64,000 nt of DNA. It comes from Amycolatopsis antarctica. GTDB lineage: Bacteria > Actinomycetota > Actinomycetes > Mycobacteriales > Pseudonocardiaceae. Positions 8,954 to 17,036 of this stretch are shown in pieces; position 1 is the stretch's first letter; each line of letters starts with the position of its first letter. Both the position numbers and the translations under genes were made by a program. The notes under the pieces are model-generated. The model saw nothing but the letters and a program-made list of their open reading frames with translations. It did no database searches and was not told the origin of the DNA. The stretch lies in assembly GCF_002262875.1 (NCBI RefSeq), contig NZ_NKYE01000011.1, positions 62,001 through 126,000 of the forward strand. The letters run 5' to 3'.

Positions 8954-9825
8954 GCGACCTGCACCATCCACACGGGACACTCACCGACGGCACGGACCCG
9001 GTTCTGCTCACCCCGGACGTGGCCGGCTGGACGCACACCGGCCTCCGCGTGCTCCGGTTGTCCGCCGGCAGCTCACGTGTCCTGCGCACGGGCGAGTTCG
9101 AGGCGTTCGTGCTGCCCTTGTCCGGCGGCTGCGCGATCGACGTCGACGGGCGGCGGATCACGCTGGACGGGCGGGATTCGGTGTTCTCCAGGGTAACCGA
9201 CTTCGCTTATGTGCCAAGGGATGCCGAGTTGGAACTGAGCACTGTGGACGGATGTGAGCTGGCTCTGCCGATGGCACGCTGCGCCCGCAGGCTGGAACCC
9301 CGCTACGGCCCCGCCGAGGAGGTGCCGGTGGATGTGCGCGGATCGGGCCAGGCCACCCGGCAGGTCACCGGTTTCGGGGTGCCGGGCGTCTGGGATCACG
9401 CGGACAAGCTCAGCGCCTGCGAACTCATCACCCCGGACGGCAACTGGTCCTCGTACCCGCCGCACAAGCACGACGAGGCGAGCGAATGCGAGGTCGTCAA
9501 CGAGGAGATCTACTACTTCCGGATCGCCGGGGACGGGGGCTTCGGACTGCACCGCACCTACACCGCCGACGGCACGCTGGACGAGAACGTGGCCGTCGGT
9601 GACGGGGACGTGTTCCTGGTCCCGCGCGGCTATCACGGGCCGTGTGTGGCGGCACCGGGCTACCCGATGTACTACCTGAACGTGCTGGCGGGCCCGGCGG
9701 AGGAGCGTTCGATGGCCTTCTGCGACGACCCCGCGCACGCCTGGATCCGCGACACCTGGGCGGATCAGCCACCGGATCCGCGATGCCCGGTCACCTCCGC
9801 CACCGGACGAAGGACGGTGACCTGA
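8950..9825 (+). CDS. iolB: 5-deoxy-glucuronate isomerase
   Basis: A 291-residue bicupin. Recognisable IolB features are the metal-binding YPPHKHDE segment, the VVNEEIYYFRIAGDGGFGLHRTYT block and the C-terminal GDVFLVPRGYHGPCVAAPGYPMYYLN. It converts 5-deoxy-glucuronate, the IolD product, to 2-deoxy-5-keto-gluconate for IolC. The ATG overlaps the aldolase-gene stop, and its stop shares one base with the iolD start. Length is normal for the family. Confidence 0.94.
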   Translation: MSDLHHPHGTLTDGTDPVLLTPDVAGWTHTGLRVLRLSAGSSRVLRTGEFEAFVLPLSGGCAIDVDGRRITLDGRDSVFSRVTDFAYVPRDAELELSTVDGCELALPMARCARRLEPRYGPAEEVPVDVRGSGQATRQVTGFGVPGVWDHADKLSACELITPDGNWSSYPPHKHDEASECEVVNEEIYYFRIAGDGGFGLHRTYTADGTLDENVAVGDGDVFLVPRGYHGPCVAAPGYPMYYLNVLAGPAEERSMAFCDDPAHAWIRDTWADQPPDPRCPVTSATGRRTVT

Positions 9826-11687
9826 TGCGACTCGGCACCGCGAAGGCACTGGTGCGCTGGCTTGTCGCACAGCACTCGGAAACCCTGGAAGGACAACGGG
9901 TTCCCCTGTTCCCCGGTGTCTTCGCGATCTTCGGTCACGGGAACGTGCTCGGTCTCGGCTCGGCGCTCGCCGAGGCCGGGGACGCGCTGCCGGTCTGGCG
10001 CGGCCACTCCGAACAGGGCATGGCATTGGCGGCGACCGGGTACGCCAAGGCCACCCACCGCAGGCAGGTCGGCGTCGTGACGTCCTCCATCGGGCCGGGA
10101 GCGTTGAACATGGTGACCGCGGCCGGGGTGGCACACGCCAACCGGCTGCCACTGCTCCTGCTGCCGGGCGACACCTTCGCCGGCCGCGCACCCGATCCGG
10201 TGCTGCAGCAGGTCGAGCACTTCGGCGACGCGACCGCCACCGTGAACGACGCCTTCCGGGCGGTGAGCCGGTACTTCGACCGGATCACCCGGCCCGAGCA
10301 ACTGATCGCGACCCTGCCCCAGGTGGCCAGGGTGCTCACCGATCCCGCGGACACCGGCCCGGTCACCCTGGCACTGCCGCAGGACGTGCAGGCCGAGACC
10401 GCGGACTTCCCGGAAAGCCTGTTCGCGCCGGTGCTGCACCGGATCCGCCGACCGCGACCCGACTCCGGGGTACTGGCCGATGCGGCGGACGTGCTGCGCA
10501 CCGCACGGCGCCCGCTGCTCGTGCTGGGCGGCGGAGTGCGGTACTCCGGGGCAGCGGATCGCGCGCTGGACTTCGCCGAACGACACGGCGTCCCGGTCAC
10601 CGAGACGACAGCCGGGCGGACGCTGGTACCGCACGATCACGCGCTGCACGCCGGGCCGCTCGGAGTCACCGGGTCCGCCTCGGCCAACGCGCTCGCCGCC
10701 GCGGCGGACGTCGTGCTCGCGGTGGGGACGCGGCTGCAGGACTTCACCACCGCCTCGTGGACGGTGTTCTCCCCCGGCGTGCGCCTGCTGACGCTCAACA
10801 CCGCCGCGTTCGACGCGGTCAAGCACGGTGCGCTGGCGATGGTCGGTGACGCGGGCGCCGGGTTCACCGAACTGACGGAGCGGCTCACCGGCTGGCGGGC
10901 ACCGCGGGAGTGGTCGGCTCGCGCCGCCGCCGAGCGTGGCAGGTGGGACGCGCACATCGACGCACTGCGTGCGCCCGGACCGGGCGTTGCGACCTATGCC
11001 CAGGTGGTCGGCGTCGTCAACGAGGAGACCGCGCCCGAAGACTACGTGCTGACCGCCTCGGGCGGCCTGCCCGGCGAGCTGATCGGCGGCTGGCGGGCGG
11101 CGGGCACCGCCACCATGGACGTCGAGTACGGCTTCTCCTGCATGGGATACGAGCTCGCCGGCGCCTGGGGTGCCGCCATGGCCCGCCCGGCCGGGACGGT
11201 CACCACTCTGCTCGGCGACGGTTCGTACCTGATGCTGAATTCCGAACTCTTCTCGGCCGCGTTCGCCGGACACCCCTTCGTCGCGGTGGTCTGCGACAAC
11301 GACGGCTACGCGGTGATCGCCCGCCTGCAGGAGGGGCAGGGCGGAGCACCGTTCAACAACCTGTACGCCGACTGCCGGTCGCGGCACGGCCATCCGCCCC
11401 GGGTGGATTTCGCCGCACACGCCGAATCACTGGGCTGCGCCGTGTTCCGCGCCTCGGGCCTGGACGAGGTCCGCTCCGCCTACCGGCGCGCCAGGACCAC
11501 CGCGGCGGCCGAGCGCCGGCCCGCGGTCGTGGTGGTGCGCACCGATCCACGTTCCTGGACCGAGGCGGGGGCCTGGTGGGAGGTCGGGGTTCCCGAGGAC
11601 GCCGCCGGGCACGCCGAGTACCTGCGCCACAAACCGGATCAGCTCCGCCACACCGATTCGGCGTCCGACCGCGTCCGGCGCGACTGA
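9825..11687 (+). CDS. iolD: 3D-(3,5/4)-trihydroxycyclohexane-1,2-dione acylhydrolase (decyclizing)
   Basis: A 620-residue thiamine-diphosphate enzyme. The N-terminal Pyr domain has VPLFPGVFAIFGHGNVLG and the catalytic-type glutamate in WRGHSEQGMALAA. The C-terminal PP domain has the ThDP-binding GDGSYLMLNSELFSAAFAG with a downstream asparagine (VVCDNDGYAVI). It opens the inositol-derived ring. The initiating ATG shares its A with the IolB stop (TGATG). It is the last gene of the operon; the next 600 bases hold only a pseudogene. No IolA follows, so malonate semialdehyde must be handled elsewhere. Confidence 0.95.
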   Translation: MRLGTAKALVRWLVAQHSETLEGQRVPLFPGVFAIFGHGNVLGLGSALAEAGDALPVWRGHSEQGMALAATGYAKATHRRQVGVVTSSIGPGALNMVTAAGVAHANRLPLLLLPGDTFAGRAPDPVLQQVEHFGDATATVNDAFRAVSRYFDRITRPEQLIATLPQVARVLTDPADTGPVTLALPQDVQAETADFPESLFAPVLHRIRRPRPDSGVLADAADVLRTARRPLLVLGGGVRYSGAADRALDFAERHGVPVTETTAGRTLVPHDHALHAGPLGVTGSASANALAAAADVVLAVGTRLQDFTTASWTVFSPGVRLLTLNTAAFDAVKHGALAMVGDAGAGFTELTERLTGWRAPREWSARAAAERGRWDAHIDALRAPGPGVATYAQVVGVVNEETAPEDYVLTASGGLPGELIGGWRAAGTATMDVEYGFSCMGYELAGAWGAAMARPAGTVTTLLGDGSYLMLNSELFSAAFAGHPFVAVVCDNDGYAVIARLQEGQGGAPFNNLYADCRSRHGHPPRVDFAAHAESLGCAVFRASGLDEVRSAYRRARTTAAAERRPAVVVVRTDPRSWTEAGAWWEVGVPEDAAGHAEYLRHKPDQLRHTDSASDRVRRD

Positions 11688-11849
11688 CCGGGGAGGCCCG
11701 CCGAGACGGCGACGGCGAGACGGCGACGGATGCACGGGGTCAGGTCCGGGTTCTCCCGATGCGCGCGACCGGAGGAGACGCGAGGATGCCGGGCGGCCAG
11801 GAACAGACGGAAGGTCCCCCGTCATGCCGCAGCCAGGCCCGCCACGCCG

Positions 11850-12161
11850 CGATCGCCCTGGATGTTCTTCCTGCTGGTCGCGCTGGGCGGAATCCCGTTC
11901 GTGCTGCTGGGCGAGTTCACCGGACTGGTGCCACGCGGGTACTGATCGTGTGGCACTACGCGGCAGCGGGCGGCAGCATCGTCGTGGCCGCCGTGTTCCA
12001 CGCGACGACCAATGTCACCTACTCGATCTCGGTCAACGGCTGGTCCTACGATCCGGCCGTCACCGCCGGCGGTCACGCTCTGCCTCGCGGCGTTCGTGGT
12101 GTGGCTGTGGGGACCGGGCACCCTCACCAGGTACCGCTTCGCCCGCCGGACGGTGCCCTGA
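11850..12161 (+). pseudogene. Decayed CPBP (CAAX-like) intramembrane metalloprotease remnant
   Basis: Three fragments in two frames together resemble a CPBP family protease. First comes WMFFLLVALGGIPFVLLGEF, a first membrane helix, up to about 11,940. After a deletion and frame change comes HYAAAGGSIVVAAVFHATTN, the conserved motif with the catalytic-type histidine, from about 11,950. After a second frame change near 12,065 comes LCLAAFVVWLWGPGTLTRYR, the last helix, ending at the TGA at 12,159. The middle with the EE and FxxxR motifs is missing. Interpretation is from my reading of residue patterns; no homology search was run. Confidence 0.6.
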
Positions 12162-12296
12162 GCGTCTGTGCGAGGTCAGGGACCGCCCTGGCGAGCGAAG
12201 CTACGGCGATCGAATTTCTCCGAGTCGAACCGAATAGTTCGTTATACGGCTTTCGGGGTTCGACCCGTCCGGCGATCCACAGTGGACGGACTCGCG

Positions 12297-13037
12297 TCAG
12301 CCGGCCTCCTGTTCCGCCACGATCGCCGCCACCGCCTCCACGATCGCGGTGTCGGCGGCGGATTTCGTGACGCCGAGCCCGGTGAGCACCCCCACGCCGT
12401 CCTCGAGTTCCAGCAGTGCCAGCAGAATGTGCTCGGTGCCGACGTAGTTGTGCCCCAGTCGCAAGGCTTCCCGGAACGTCAGCTCCAGCACCTTGCGCGC
12501 CCCCGCGTCGAACGGAACGAGATCGGGCACGTCCCCGCCGGCCTCGGGCAGCTCAGCGGCCACGGCCCGCCGGACGTCGTCGACGGACACGCCCTGCGCC
12601 GTGATCGCCTTGGTCCCCACCCCGGCCGGCTCGGCCAGCAGGCCCAGCAGCAGGTGCCCGGCACCGATCTCCGGATTGCCCGCCGCCTGCGCCTCGTTCT
12701 GCGCGGCCATGACGACGTTTCTGGCCCGGACGGTGAACCGGCCGAACCCTTCCGAGGGGTCAAGGTCCGAGGGCTCGCCCGGCACCTTCGGCACGAACCG
12801 CTTCTGTGCCGCCTGCTTGCTGACGCCCATGCTGCGCCCGATGTCGGTCCAGGAGGCGCCGGAGCGGCGGGCCTGGTCGACGAAGTGACCGATGAGATGG
12901 TCGGCGACATCGCCGAGATGATCCGCGGCGATCACCGCGCCGGAGAGTTGGTCGAGCGCCTGCGAATGCGCCTTCTTGATGACCTCGATGAGGTCGTCGA
13001 GCCGGACGGAATTGGTCGTGCGAACGGGTTCCACCAT
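12297..13037 (-). CDS. Clp_N repeat protein with helix-turn-helix segment
   Basis: A 246-residue protein without an ATPase domain. Residues 1-90 are helical and carry a helix-turn-helix-like segment (SWTDIGRSMGVSKQAAQKRF). Residues 95-240 contain two Clp N-domain repeats: FTVRARNVVMAAQNEA with GAGHLLLGLL, and FDAGARKVLELTFREA with GTEHILLALL. Clp N-domains recognise ClpC adaptors or damaged-protein features, so this may be a DNA-binding sensor linked to proteostasis. The ATG sits inside an 18-bp-arm palindrome, pointing to autoregulation. It is divergent from nothing; the ABC-F gene upstream reads in the same direction. Confidence 0.8.
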   Translation of the reverse strand: MVEPVRTTNSVRLDDLIEVIKKAHSQALDQLSGAVIAADHLGDVADHLIGHFVDQARRSGASWTDIGRSMGVSKQAAQKRFVPKVPGEPSDLDPSEGFGRFTVRARNVVMAAQNEAQAAGNPEIGAGHLLLGLLAEPAGVGTKAITAQGVSVDDVRRAVAAELPEAGGDVPDLVPFDAGARKVLELTFREALRLGHNYVGTEHILLALLELEDGVGVLTGLGVTKSAADTAIVEAVAAIVAEQEAG

Positions 13038-13086
13038 GCGTCAACTATAGGTTGACGCATGGTGGAACGTCAACCTTGAGTTGACG
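13028..13086. promoter_or_regulatory. Tandem CGTCAAC-N5-GTTGACG operators at the Clp_N gene start
   Basis: Two inverted repeats share the core CGTCAAC-5 nt-GTTGACG. The first (13028-13068) has perfect 18-bp arms, GTTCCACCATGCGTCAAC and its complement around TATAG, and contains the start codon of the Clp_N gene. The second (13068-13086) uses CTTGA as spacer and abuts the first. They are about 36 bp apart centre to centre. A related half-site, GGTCAACG, occurs near 14,908, upstream of the ABC-F leader. The helix-turn-helix of the adjacent protein is the obvious candidate binder. Confidence 0.7.
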
Positions 13087-13106
13087 ATCGATGTGGACTG
13101 CCCCGG

Positions 13107-14732
13107 TCAGAGCCGGAGCCGTGGCCAGGAACCGGTCTCCCGCAAGAGCTGACGATCGTGGGTGGCGATCACGACGGCCGCGTCCGTCGCGTCGAGCGCC
13201 TCCGTCAGCTCGTCGACGAGTGCCGGGGACAGGTGGTTCGTCGGCTCGTCCAGCAGCACCGCGTGCGGACGCGAGCCGAGCAGGACGGCCAGGTCGAGCC
13301 GCCGCCGCTGGCCGACCGACAGTTCGGTGACCGGACGGGCCGCGTCGGCACCGGACAGCAGACCAAGCCTGCCCAGCGCGACCACCTCCCCCGCCGCCAG
13401 GGCCCCCGTGCTCACCAGCCGCGCGATGGCCGACTCGTACACCTGGGCGGCACTCCGGCCGGACGGCGCGGTCGACTCCTGCGCCAGCAACGCGATGCGC
13501 GCCCTGCGCGCCCGGTGCACGGCACCCTCGGACGGGGCCTGCCCCCCGGCCAGCAGGTCGAGCAGGGTCGACTTGCCGGACCCGTTGCCACCGGTCACCA
13601 CGAGGCGCTCTCCCGGTCGCAGCGACACCGAGCACGCCCGGCCCAGCCTGCCGTCCAGCATGACCCCCTCGGCCCGCAGGATGGTGACGCCCGCGGCGAT
13701 GGCCGGCAGCCGTGGCATCTCCAGCCGGGCAGGCGGTTCCGGCACTCCGACCGCCGCTGCCCGCAGGTCCTCCTCCCTGCGGTGCACCGAGCGCACCAGT
13801 GCCGGAGCCCTGGTCGCGCGGGTGTGCTTGCCGGTGCCCTTCTCCGGTCGCCAGCCCGTCGACAACCGGTCGCGCGCGGCGGCCAGGTCCTCGGCGAGCC
13901 GCTCCCGTTTGCGCTCCTGCTCCGCGTGGTCGGCGACCCAGCGATCCCGCTCGGCCCTGCGCCCGTCCCGGAAACCGGACCAGCCGCCGCCGTAGGTACG
14001 CGGGCGGCCGTCCCGGGTCGGGTCCAGGTCGAGGACGGCGGTGACCACGTCGGCGAGCAGCGCGCGATCATGACTGACCAGCACCACGCCGCCCGGATGC
14101 GCACGCAGCCCTGCCGTCAGGTAGTCGAGGCCGTGCGTGTCCAGGTGGTTGGTCGGCTCGTCGAGCAGGAGCAGGTCGTGGCGCGCGCCGAGCAGGCAGG
14201 CCAACCGGACCCGGTGCCGCTGCCCGACCGACAGCGTTGCCAGCGGGCGTTCCCGATCGGTGACCGCACCCAGTCCGGCCAGCGCGACGTCGACCCGGCG
14301 GTCGGCGTCCCAGGCGTCCAGGGATTCGGCCGCGGCGAGCGCCCCTGCGTACCGGTCGGCCGCCTCGGGGCTTTCCTCGGCCAGCGCCGCCACGCTCGCG
14401 TCGAGTTCCCGCAGGGCGGCGCGGGCGTCCGCGAGCTCCAGGGCGACGAGGTCACCGACGGTGCGGCCCGCCGGAACCGGCAACTCCTGGTCGGCCACGC
14501 CGATCGTGCCTGCCCGGCGCACCGCACCCGCATCCGGCGGCAGCGTTCCGGCCAGCGCCCGCAGCAGGGTGGTCTTGCCGCGGCCGTTCTCGCCGACCAC
14601 CCCCAGCCGGACGCCGGGAGACACGGTGAGGTCGACGCCGCGCAGCACCGCACGACCGCCACGGGCGAGGTACAGGCCGGAGGCGGCGAGGTGTGCGCGA
14701 GCGCGCGCGGGCAGGGTGACAGAGCGAGACAT
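13107..14732 (-). CDS. ABC-F family ribosomal protection protein (antibiotic resistance type)
   Basis: A 541-residue soluble protein with two ATP-binding cassettes and no membrane segments. Cassette 1 has [23 protein letters not shown] and [12 protein letters not shown]; cassette 2 has [23 protein letters not shown] and [13 protein letters not shown] basic linker ([16 protein letters not shown]) lies between them. ABC-F proteins of this kind bind the ribosomal E site and release bound macrolide, lincosamide or pleuromutilin-type drugs. The ATG at 14732 follows a GAGGAGG site. Upstream are a 7-codon leader peptide and two hairpins, so drug-responsive attenuation is likely (inference). The drug class cannot be read from sequence alone. 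Confidence 0.88.
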   Translation of the reverse strand: MSRSVTLPARARAHLAASGLYLARGGRAVLRGVDLTVSPGVRLGVVGENGRGKTTLLRALAGTLPPDAGAVRRAGTIGVADQELPVPAGRTVGDLVALELADARAALRELDASVAALAEESPEAADRYAGALAAAESLDAWDADRRVDVALAGLGAVTDRERPLATLSVGQRHRVRLACLLGARHDLLLLDEPTNHLDTHGLDYLTAGLRAHPGGVVLVSHDRALLADVVTAVLDLDPTRDGRPRTYGGGWSGFRDGRRAERDRWVADHAEQERKRERLAEDLAAARDRLSTGWRPEKGTGKHTRATRAPALVRSVHRREEDLRAAAVGVPEPPARLEMPRLPAIAAGVTILRAEGVMLDGRLGRACSVSLRPGERLVVTGGNGSGKSTLLDLLAGGQAPSEGAVHRARRARIALLAQESTAPSGRSAAQVYESAIARLVSTGALAAGEVVALGRLGLLSGADAARPVTELSVGQRRRLDLAVLLGSRPHAVLLDEPTNHLSPALVDELTEALDATDAAVVIATHDRQLLRETGSWPRLRL

Positions 14733-14784
14733 GGTTCCTCCTCGGCGAACACCCGCGAGCCGGACGGCTCCAGCGGGTGGCGGT

Positions 14785-14801
14785 CCGCGACCGGGTCGCG
14801 G
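14785..14801 (-). other. Second leader hairpin before the ABC-F ribosome site
   Basis: A perfect 7-bp stem (CCGCGAC and complement) with a 3-base loop lies about 50 nt upstream of the ABC-F ATG. With the larger hairpin at 14821-14856 it gives the leader RNA the two-hairpin layout expected of ribosome-mediated attenuation. Confidence 0.45.
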
Positions 14802-14820
14802 TGGGCAACGGATCGCACAC

Positions 14821-14856
14821 GGAACTCCCACGCGACTCGAGGTGCGCGGGAGTTCC
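14821..14856 (-). terminator. Attenuator-like hairpin in the ABC-F leader
   Basis: A 13-bp stem with a single bulge pairs GGAACTCCC/CGCG with CGCGGGAGTTCC around a 10-nt loop. It begins 14 nt after the stop codon of the 7-codon leader peptide and ends 88 nt before the ABC-F start. There is no U-run after it, which is common for actinobacterial terminators. It could block transcription until a drug-stalled ribosome on the leader peptide changes the fold. Confidence 0.55.
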
Positions 14857-14870
14857 GGTTCGCGGTGCCG

Positions 14871-14894
14871 TCAGAGGAAGTAGTGGAAACGCAT
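14871..14894 (-). CDS. Leader peptide of the ABC-F resistance gene (7 aa)
   Basis: ATG CGT TTC CAC TAC TTC CTC TGA encodes MRFHYFL, aromatic-rich like regulatory leader peptides of erm and antibiotic ABC-F genes. It lies 138 nt upstream of the ABC-F ATG, directly before a strong hairpin. No Shine-Dalgarno is seen; with the suggested promoter the ATG would be at or next to the transcript 5' end, so it may be leaderless. Its own UUCCUC is complementary to GAGGAA in the ABC-F ribosome site. Function is inferred from layout. Confidence 0.55.
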   Translation of the reverse strand: MRFHYFL

Positions 14895-14901
14895 GACCGT
14901 C

Positions 14902-14931
14902 ACGATAGGTCAACGCCGAGGCGAGGTCGAA
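14902..14931 (-). promoter_or_regulatory. Possible promoter of the ABC-F leader
   Basis: On the minus strand TTCGAC (14931-14926) and TATCGT (14907-14902) are separated by 18 bases. Transcription would start about at the leader-peptide ATG. Both boxes are moderate matches. Confidence 0.3.
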
Positions 14932-14958
14932 CGGATTTCCCCGGCAGGGCGATCGAGG

Positions 14959-15441
14959 TCAGGCCACCGGGCCGAGGTCGAGATCGCCGGGACGAGGGCC
15001 CGGCCGGGGGCTCGCGGAGGACAGTCCGGACGGCCCGTCCGGCACGTTCTCCAGGTCACGGGCGATTCCCGCCGCCTGCCCCGCCGCGGAGGCGAGCACC
15101 GCGGCGACCGTGCGCCACTGCGTCGAGGACAGCTCGCCCGCGTTGTCGCGAATCCACTCCGCGTAGCCCACCAGCGGCCCGTGGAAGGGCACGCCCATGG
15201 CCGACACCGGCGAGGTGCGAGCGGCGACGCTCTCCTGTGGCGCGTCAGCCGGGCAGGGGGAACCGGCCGGGCGCGGCCCCGGGTCGAGGACCAGGTCGCG
15301 GCGGCGGATCCGCACCGAACGCCGCGTCCACGCCCTGACCAGCACCCCGGCCGCGACCAGCACCAGGCTCAGGGCCACGATCTCCACGGCGATCAGGGCC
15401 GGGGCGGCAGGTTGTCCCGATACGAGCAGCACGTCCGTCAT
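14959..15441 (-). CDS. Hypothetical membrane-anchored protein, 160 aa
   Basis: I do not recognise this protein. Residues 15-38 form one hydrophobic helix (IAVEIVALSLVLVAAGVLVR), followed by an Arg-rich stretch (RRSVRIRRRDLVL), so the C-terminal 110 residues are probably cytoplasmic. That part has a helical region (YAEWIRDNAGELSSTQWRTV) and a Pro/Gly-rich tail. It follows the 81-aa ORF at 15526-15771 in the same direction with an 84-bp gap, so they may be co-transcribed. The ribosome site is weak. Confidence 0.5.
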   Translation of the reverse strand: MTDVLLVSGQPAAPALIAVEIVALSLVLVAAGVLVRAWTRRSVRIRRRDLVLDPGPRPAGSPCPADAPQESVAARTSPVSAMGVPFHGPLVGYAEWIRDNAGELSSTQWRTVAAVLASAAGQAAGIARDLENVPDGPSGLSSASPRPGPRPGDLDLGPVA

Positions 15442-15525
15442 GTCGGGACAGCCGGGTCACTCGTTACGGCAGGCTCGCGCCGATTGCTCGGCGCGCGAAC
15501 CGCAACCGGTGGGAGCGCTTCGGGC

Positions 15526-15771
15526 TCAGGCGCGCAGCGCCGAGGACCTCGCCGCCACCAGTTCGGCCACGGAGGCGTTGCCGCCGACCTCGATGCCCGG
15601 TGTCAGCGGGGTCGCCGCGCCGCCGCCGAGGGTGGCCAGGGCCGGCGTCCCGATCCCGGTGTAGACGGCCGCCGGGGTGACGATCGCGTCCGGTCCGAAC
15701 TCGCCGCCCAGCCGGCCGAACGGCGCGTCCACCCGCTCGGCGGTCGCGGTGATCGCGTTGCTCGTCGTCAT
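15526..15771 (-). CDS. Hypothetical small protein, 81 aa
   Basis: An ATG with a good GGGAGACGAG ribosome site starts an 81-residue protein rich in Ala, Thr, Gly and Pro and lacking cysteine and lysine. It has an acidic N-terminal part (ERVDAPFGRLGGEFGPDAIV) and a repetitive small-residue middle (GIGTPALATLGGGAATPLTPG). It has no signal peptide or clear membrane helix. I do not recognise a family. The strong ribosome site and composition support a real gene, possibly paired with the membrane-anchored protein downstream. Confidence 0.45.
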   Translation of the reverse strand: MTTSNAITATAERVDAPFGRLGGEFGPDAIVTPAAVYTGIGTPALATLGGGAATPLTPGIEVGGNASVAELVAARSSALRA

Positions 15772-16080
15772 CTCGTCTCCCTGGTGTCACGCGGTGTGCC
15801 GCGCATCGGACGGTGCCGCCGGCGTTGCGGCGCCACGGTCACGCTATGCGCAAGCGGACGCGCCCGGCATCATCAGGATCGCTGGAGAACGTCCGCCGGA
15901 CGCGACACAAGTCCTATCGCAACACGGCGCTCAGCCGGAACCGACCGCGGAGATGGTGGTCGACGGGCCCAACCCGGCGTCCGATGGGTGGTGTTCGATT
16001 CGCGAGCGGGCCCACCAGCTCGACCCGCTGCGCCGGACTCGGGACGGGTTCGGCCGCCTGCTGGGGCCGGACGACGTCCG
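15772..16080. other. Intergenic, no gene supported
   Basis: About 310 bp. Open frames exist on the plus strand across 15,850-16,084, including one ending RRTRDGFGRLLGPDDVR, but none has a ribosome site or recognisable family. It probably carries the promoter for the leftward gene at 15771. Confidence 0.4.
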
Positions 16081-16314
16081 CTAGCTGAGCAGTTCGAAGG
16101 TCCGGGCGAGGAAGAAGCCGACGAGGGCGAGAACGAGCAGTCCGATCACGATCAGCGCGGCGATCGGGAACTTCCGGGACGGCATCGGCTGCGGATGGGA
16201 CAGACCGGAGGTCTGCCCGGCGTCCGGCGGGGTGTCACCTGGGGTCACCGAGCCGCCCTCCTCCAGGCCGGGCGCGTCCTCCGGCTCGGGCCCAGGGCCG
16301 GGTGTGATGGTCAT
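16081..16314 (-). CDS. Small membrane protein, DUF6480-like
   Basis: A 77-residue protein. The N-terminal 45 residues are Pro/Gly/Glu-rich (TPGPGPEPEDAPGLEEGG, then VTPGDTPP), and a single C-terminal hydrophobic helix (FPIAALIVIGLLVLALVGFF) ends four residues from the terminus after LARTFELLS. This layout, with the APGLEEGG and PGDTPP pieces, matches the short actinobacterial DUF6480 proteins as I remember them. It is likely a tail-anchored membrane protein of unknown role. It lies downstream of the bifunctional-nuclease-domain gene. Confidence 0.65.
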   Translation of the reverse strand: MTITPGPGPEPEDAPGLEEGGSVTPGDTPPDAGQTSGLSHPQPMPSRKFPIAALIVIGLLVLALVGFFLARTFELLS

Positions 16315-16475
16315 TCCGCCACGGTGACACATTCTCGCCGTCGCGGCCGCGCGAGACCGGCGCGACAAGGACCGGAACCGGAAAACCAGGACGGGCAGGC
16401 GCGCGGAGACCCTTACCGCACAGCGCTTTCCGGACGTCGTCGCCGCGGAGTTCCACACCGGCAACCGCACAACGG

Positions 16476-17036
16476 TCAGGCCCGGTCGTCGCCGGAATCG
16501 TCGGCGGGCCCCTCGTCCGGGTCCTCGCCGGGGTCGGCGACGAAATCGTCCGGATCGGCGAGTTCGAGCAGGGTGCGGAATTCGGCGATCTCGCGTTCGT
16601 GGTCATCGGTTTCGGCCCCGGAGTCCTCCAGGTCGTCGCCGAGTGCGATGTCCACGCTCGCCACGGCCAGCACCGATTCGCCCACCTCCGTGGTCACCCC
16701 GGCCCTTACCCCGAGTGCGACCGCGTCGCTCGGCCGCGCCGAAACACGCACGTCGTTGGTCAGCACGAGTTCGGCGATGAAGATGCCGTCGCGGAGTTCG
16801 GGCACCTCGACACGTTCGATCCGGTGGTCGCAGGCCTCCAGCACGGCGGCGATCAGCTCGATGGTGCCGGGCCTGGGCCGGTCGACCCCCTTGTGCGCCG
16901 CGATCAGCTCGTCCGCCTCGGCCTCGCCGATGACGATCGGCAGCCAGCGGCGCAGGCCCTCGGTCTCCCGGAGCAACATGACCGGTGCCGGCTCGTCGGG
17001 AATGAGTACGACCGCTGTGAACTCCATCCGGACCAC
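16476..17036 (-). CDS. Bifunctional nuclease domain (BFN/DUF151) protein
   Basis: A 186-residue protein. Residues 1-130 match the BFN domain: VVLIPDEPAPVMLLRETEG, LPIVIGEAEADELIAA, then IAELVLTNDVRVSARPSDAVALGVRAG. The C-terminal 50 residues are an Asp/Glu-rich tail beyond the usual domain. The domain has reported nuclease activity in plants, but the role of bacterial members is unsettled. I chose the GTG at 17036 because GAGAGG lies eight bases upstream; a GTG four codons earlier sits on top of the ribosome site. Confidence 0.82.
   Translation of the reverse strand: MVRMEFTAVVLIPDEPAPVMLLRETEGLRRWLPIVIGEAEADELIAAHKGVDRPRPGTIELIAAVLEACDHRIERVEVPELRDGIFIAELVLTNDVRVSARPSDAVALGVRAGVTTEVGESVLAVASVDIALGDDLEDSGAETDDHEREIAEFRTLLELADPDDFVADPGEDPDEGPADDSGDDRA

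Noticed and set aside
14895..14940. A SigR-type promoter (GGAAT-N18-GTT) upstream of the ABC-F leader.
   Set aside because: GGAAAT and GTT are present, but the spacing is about 20-21 and the first box is imperfect.
15677..16084. A rightward frame ending RRTRDGFGRLLGPDDVR as a gene.
   Set aside because: It overlaps the better-supported 81-aa gene on the other strand, lacks a ribosome site and shows no recognisable family.
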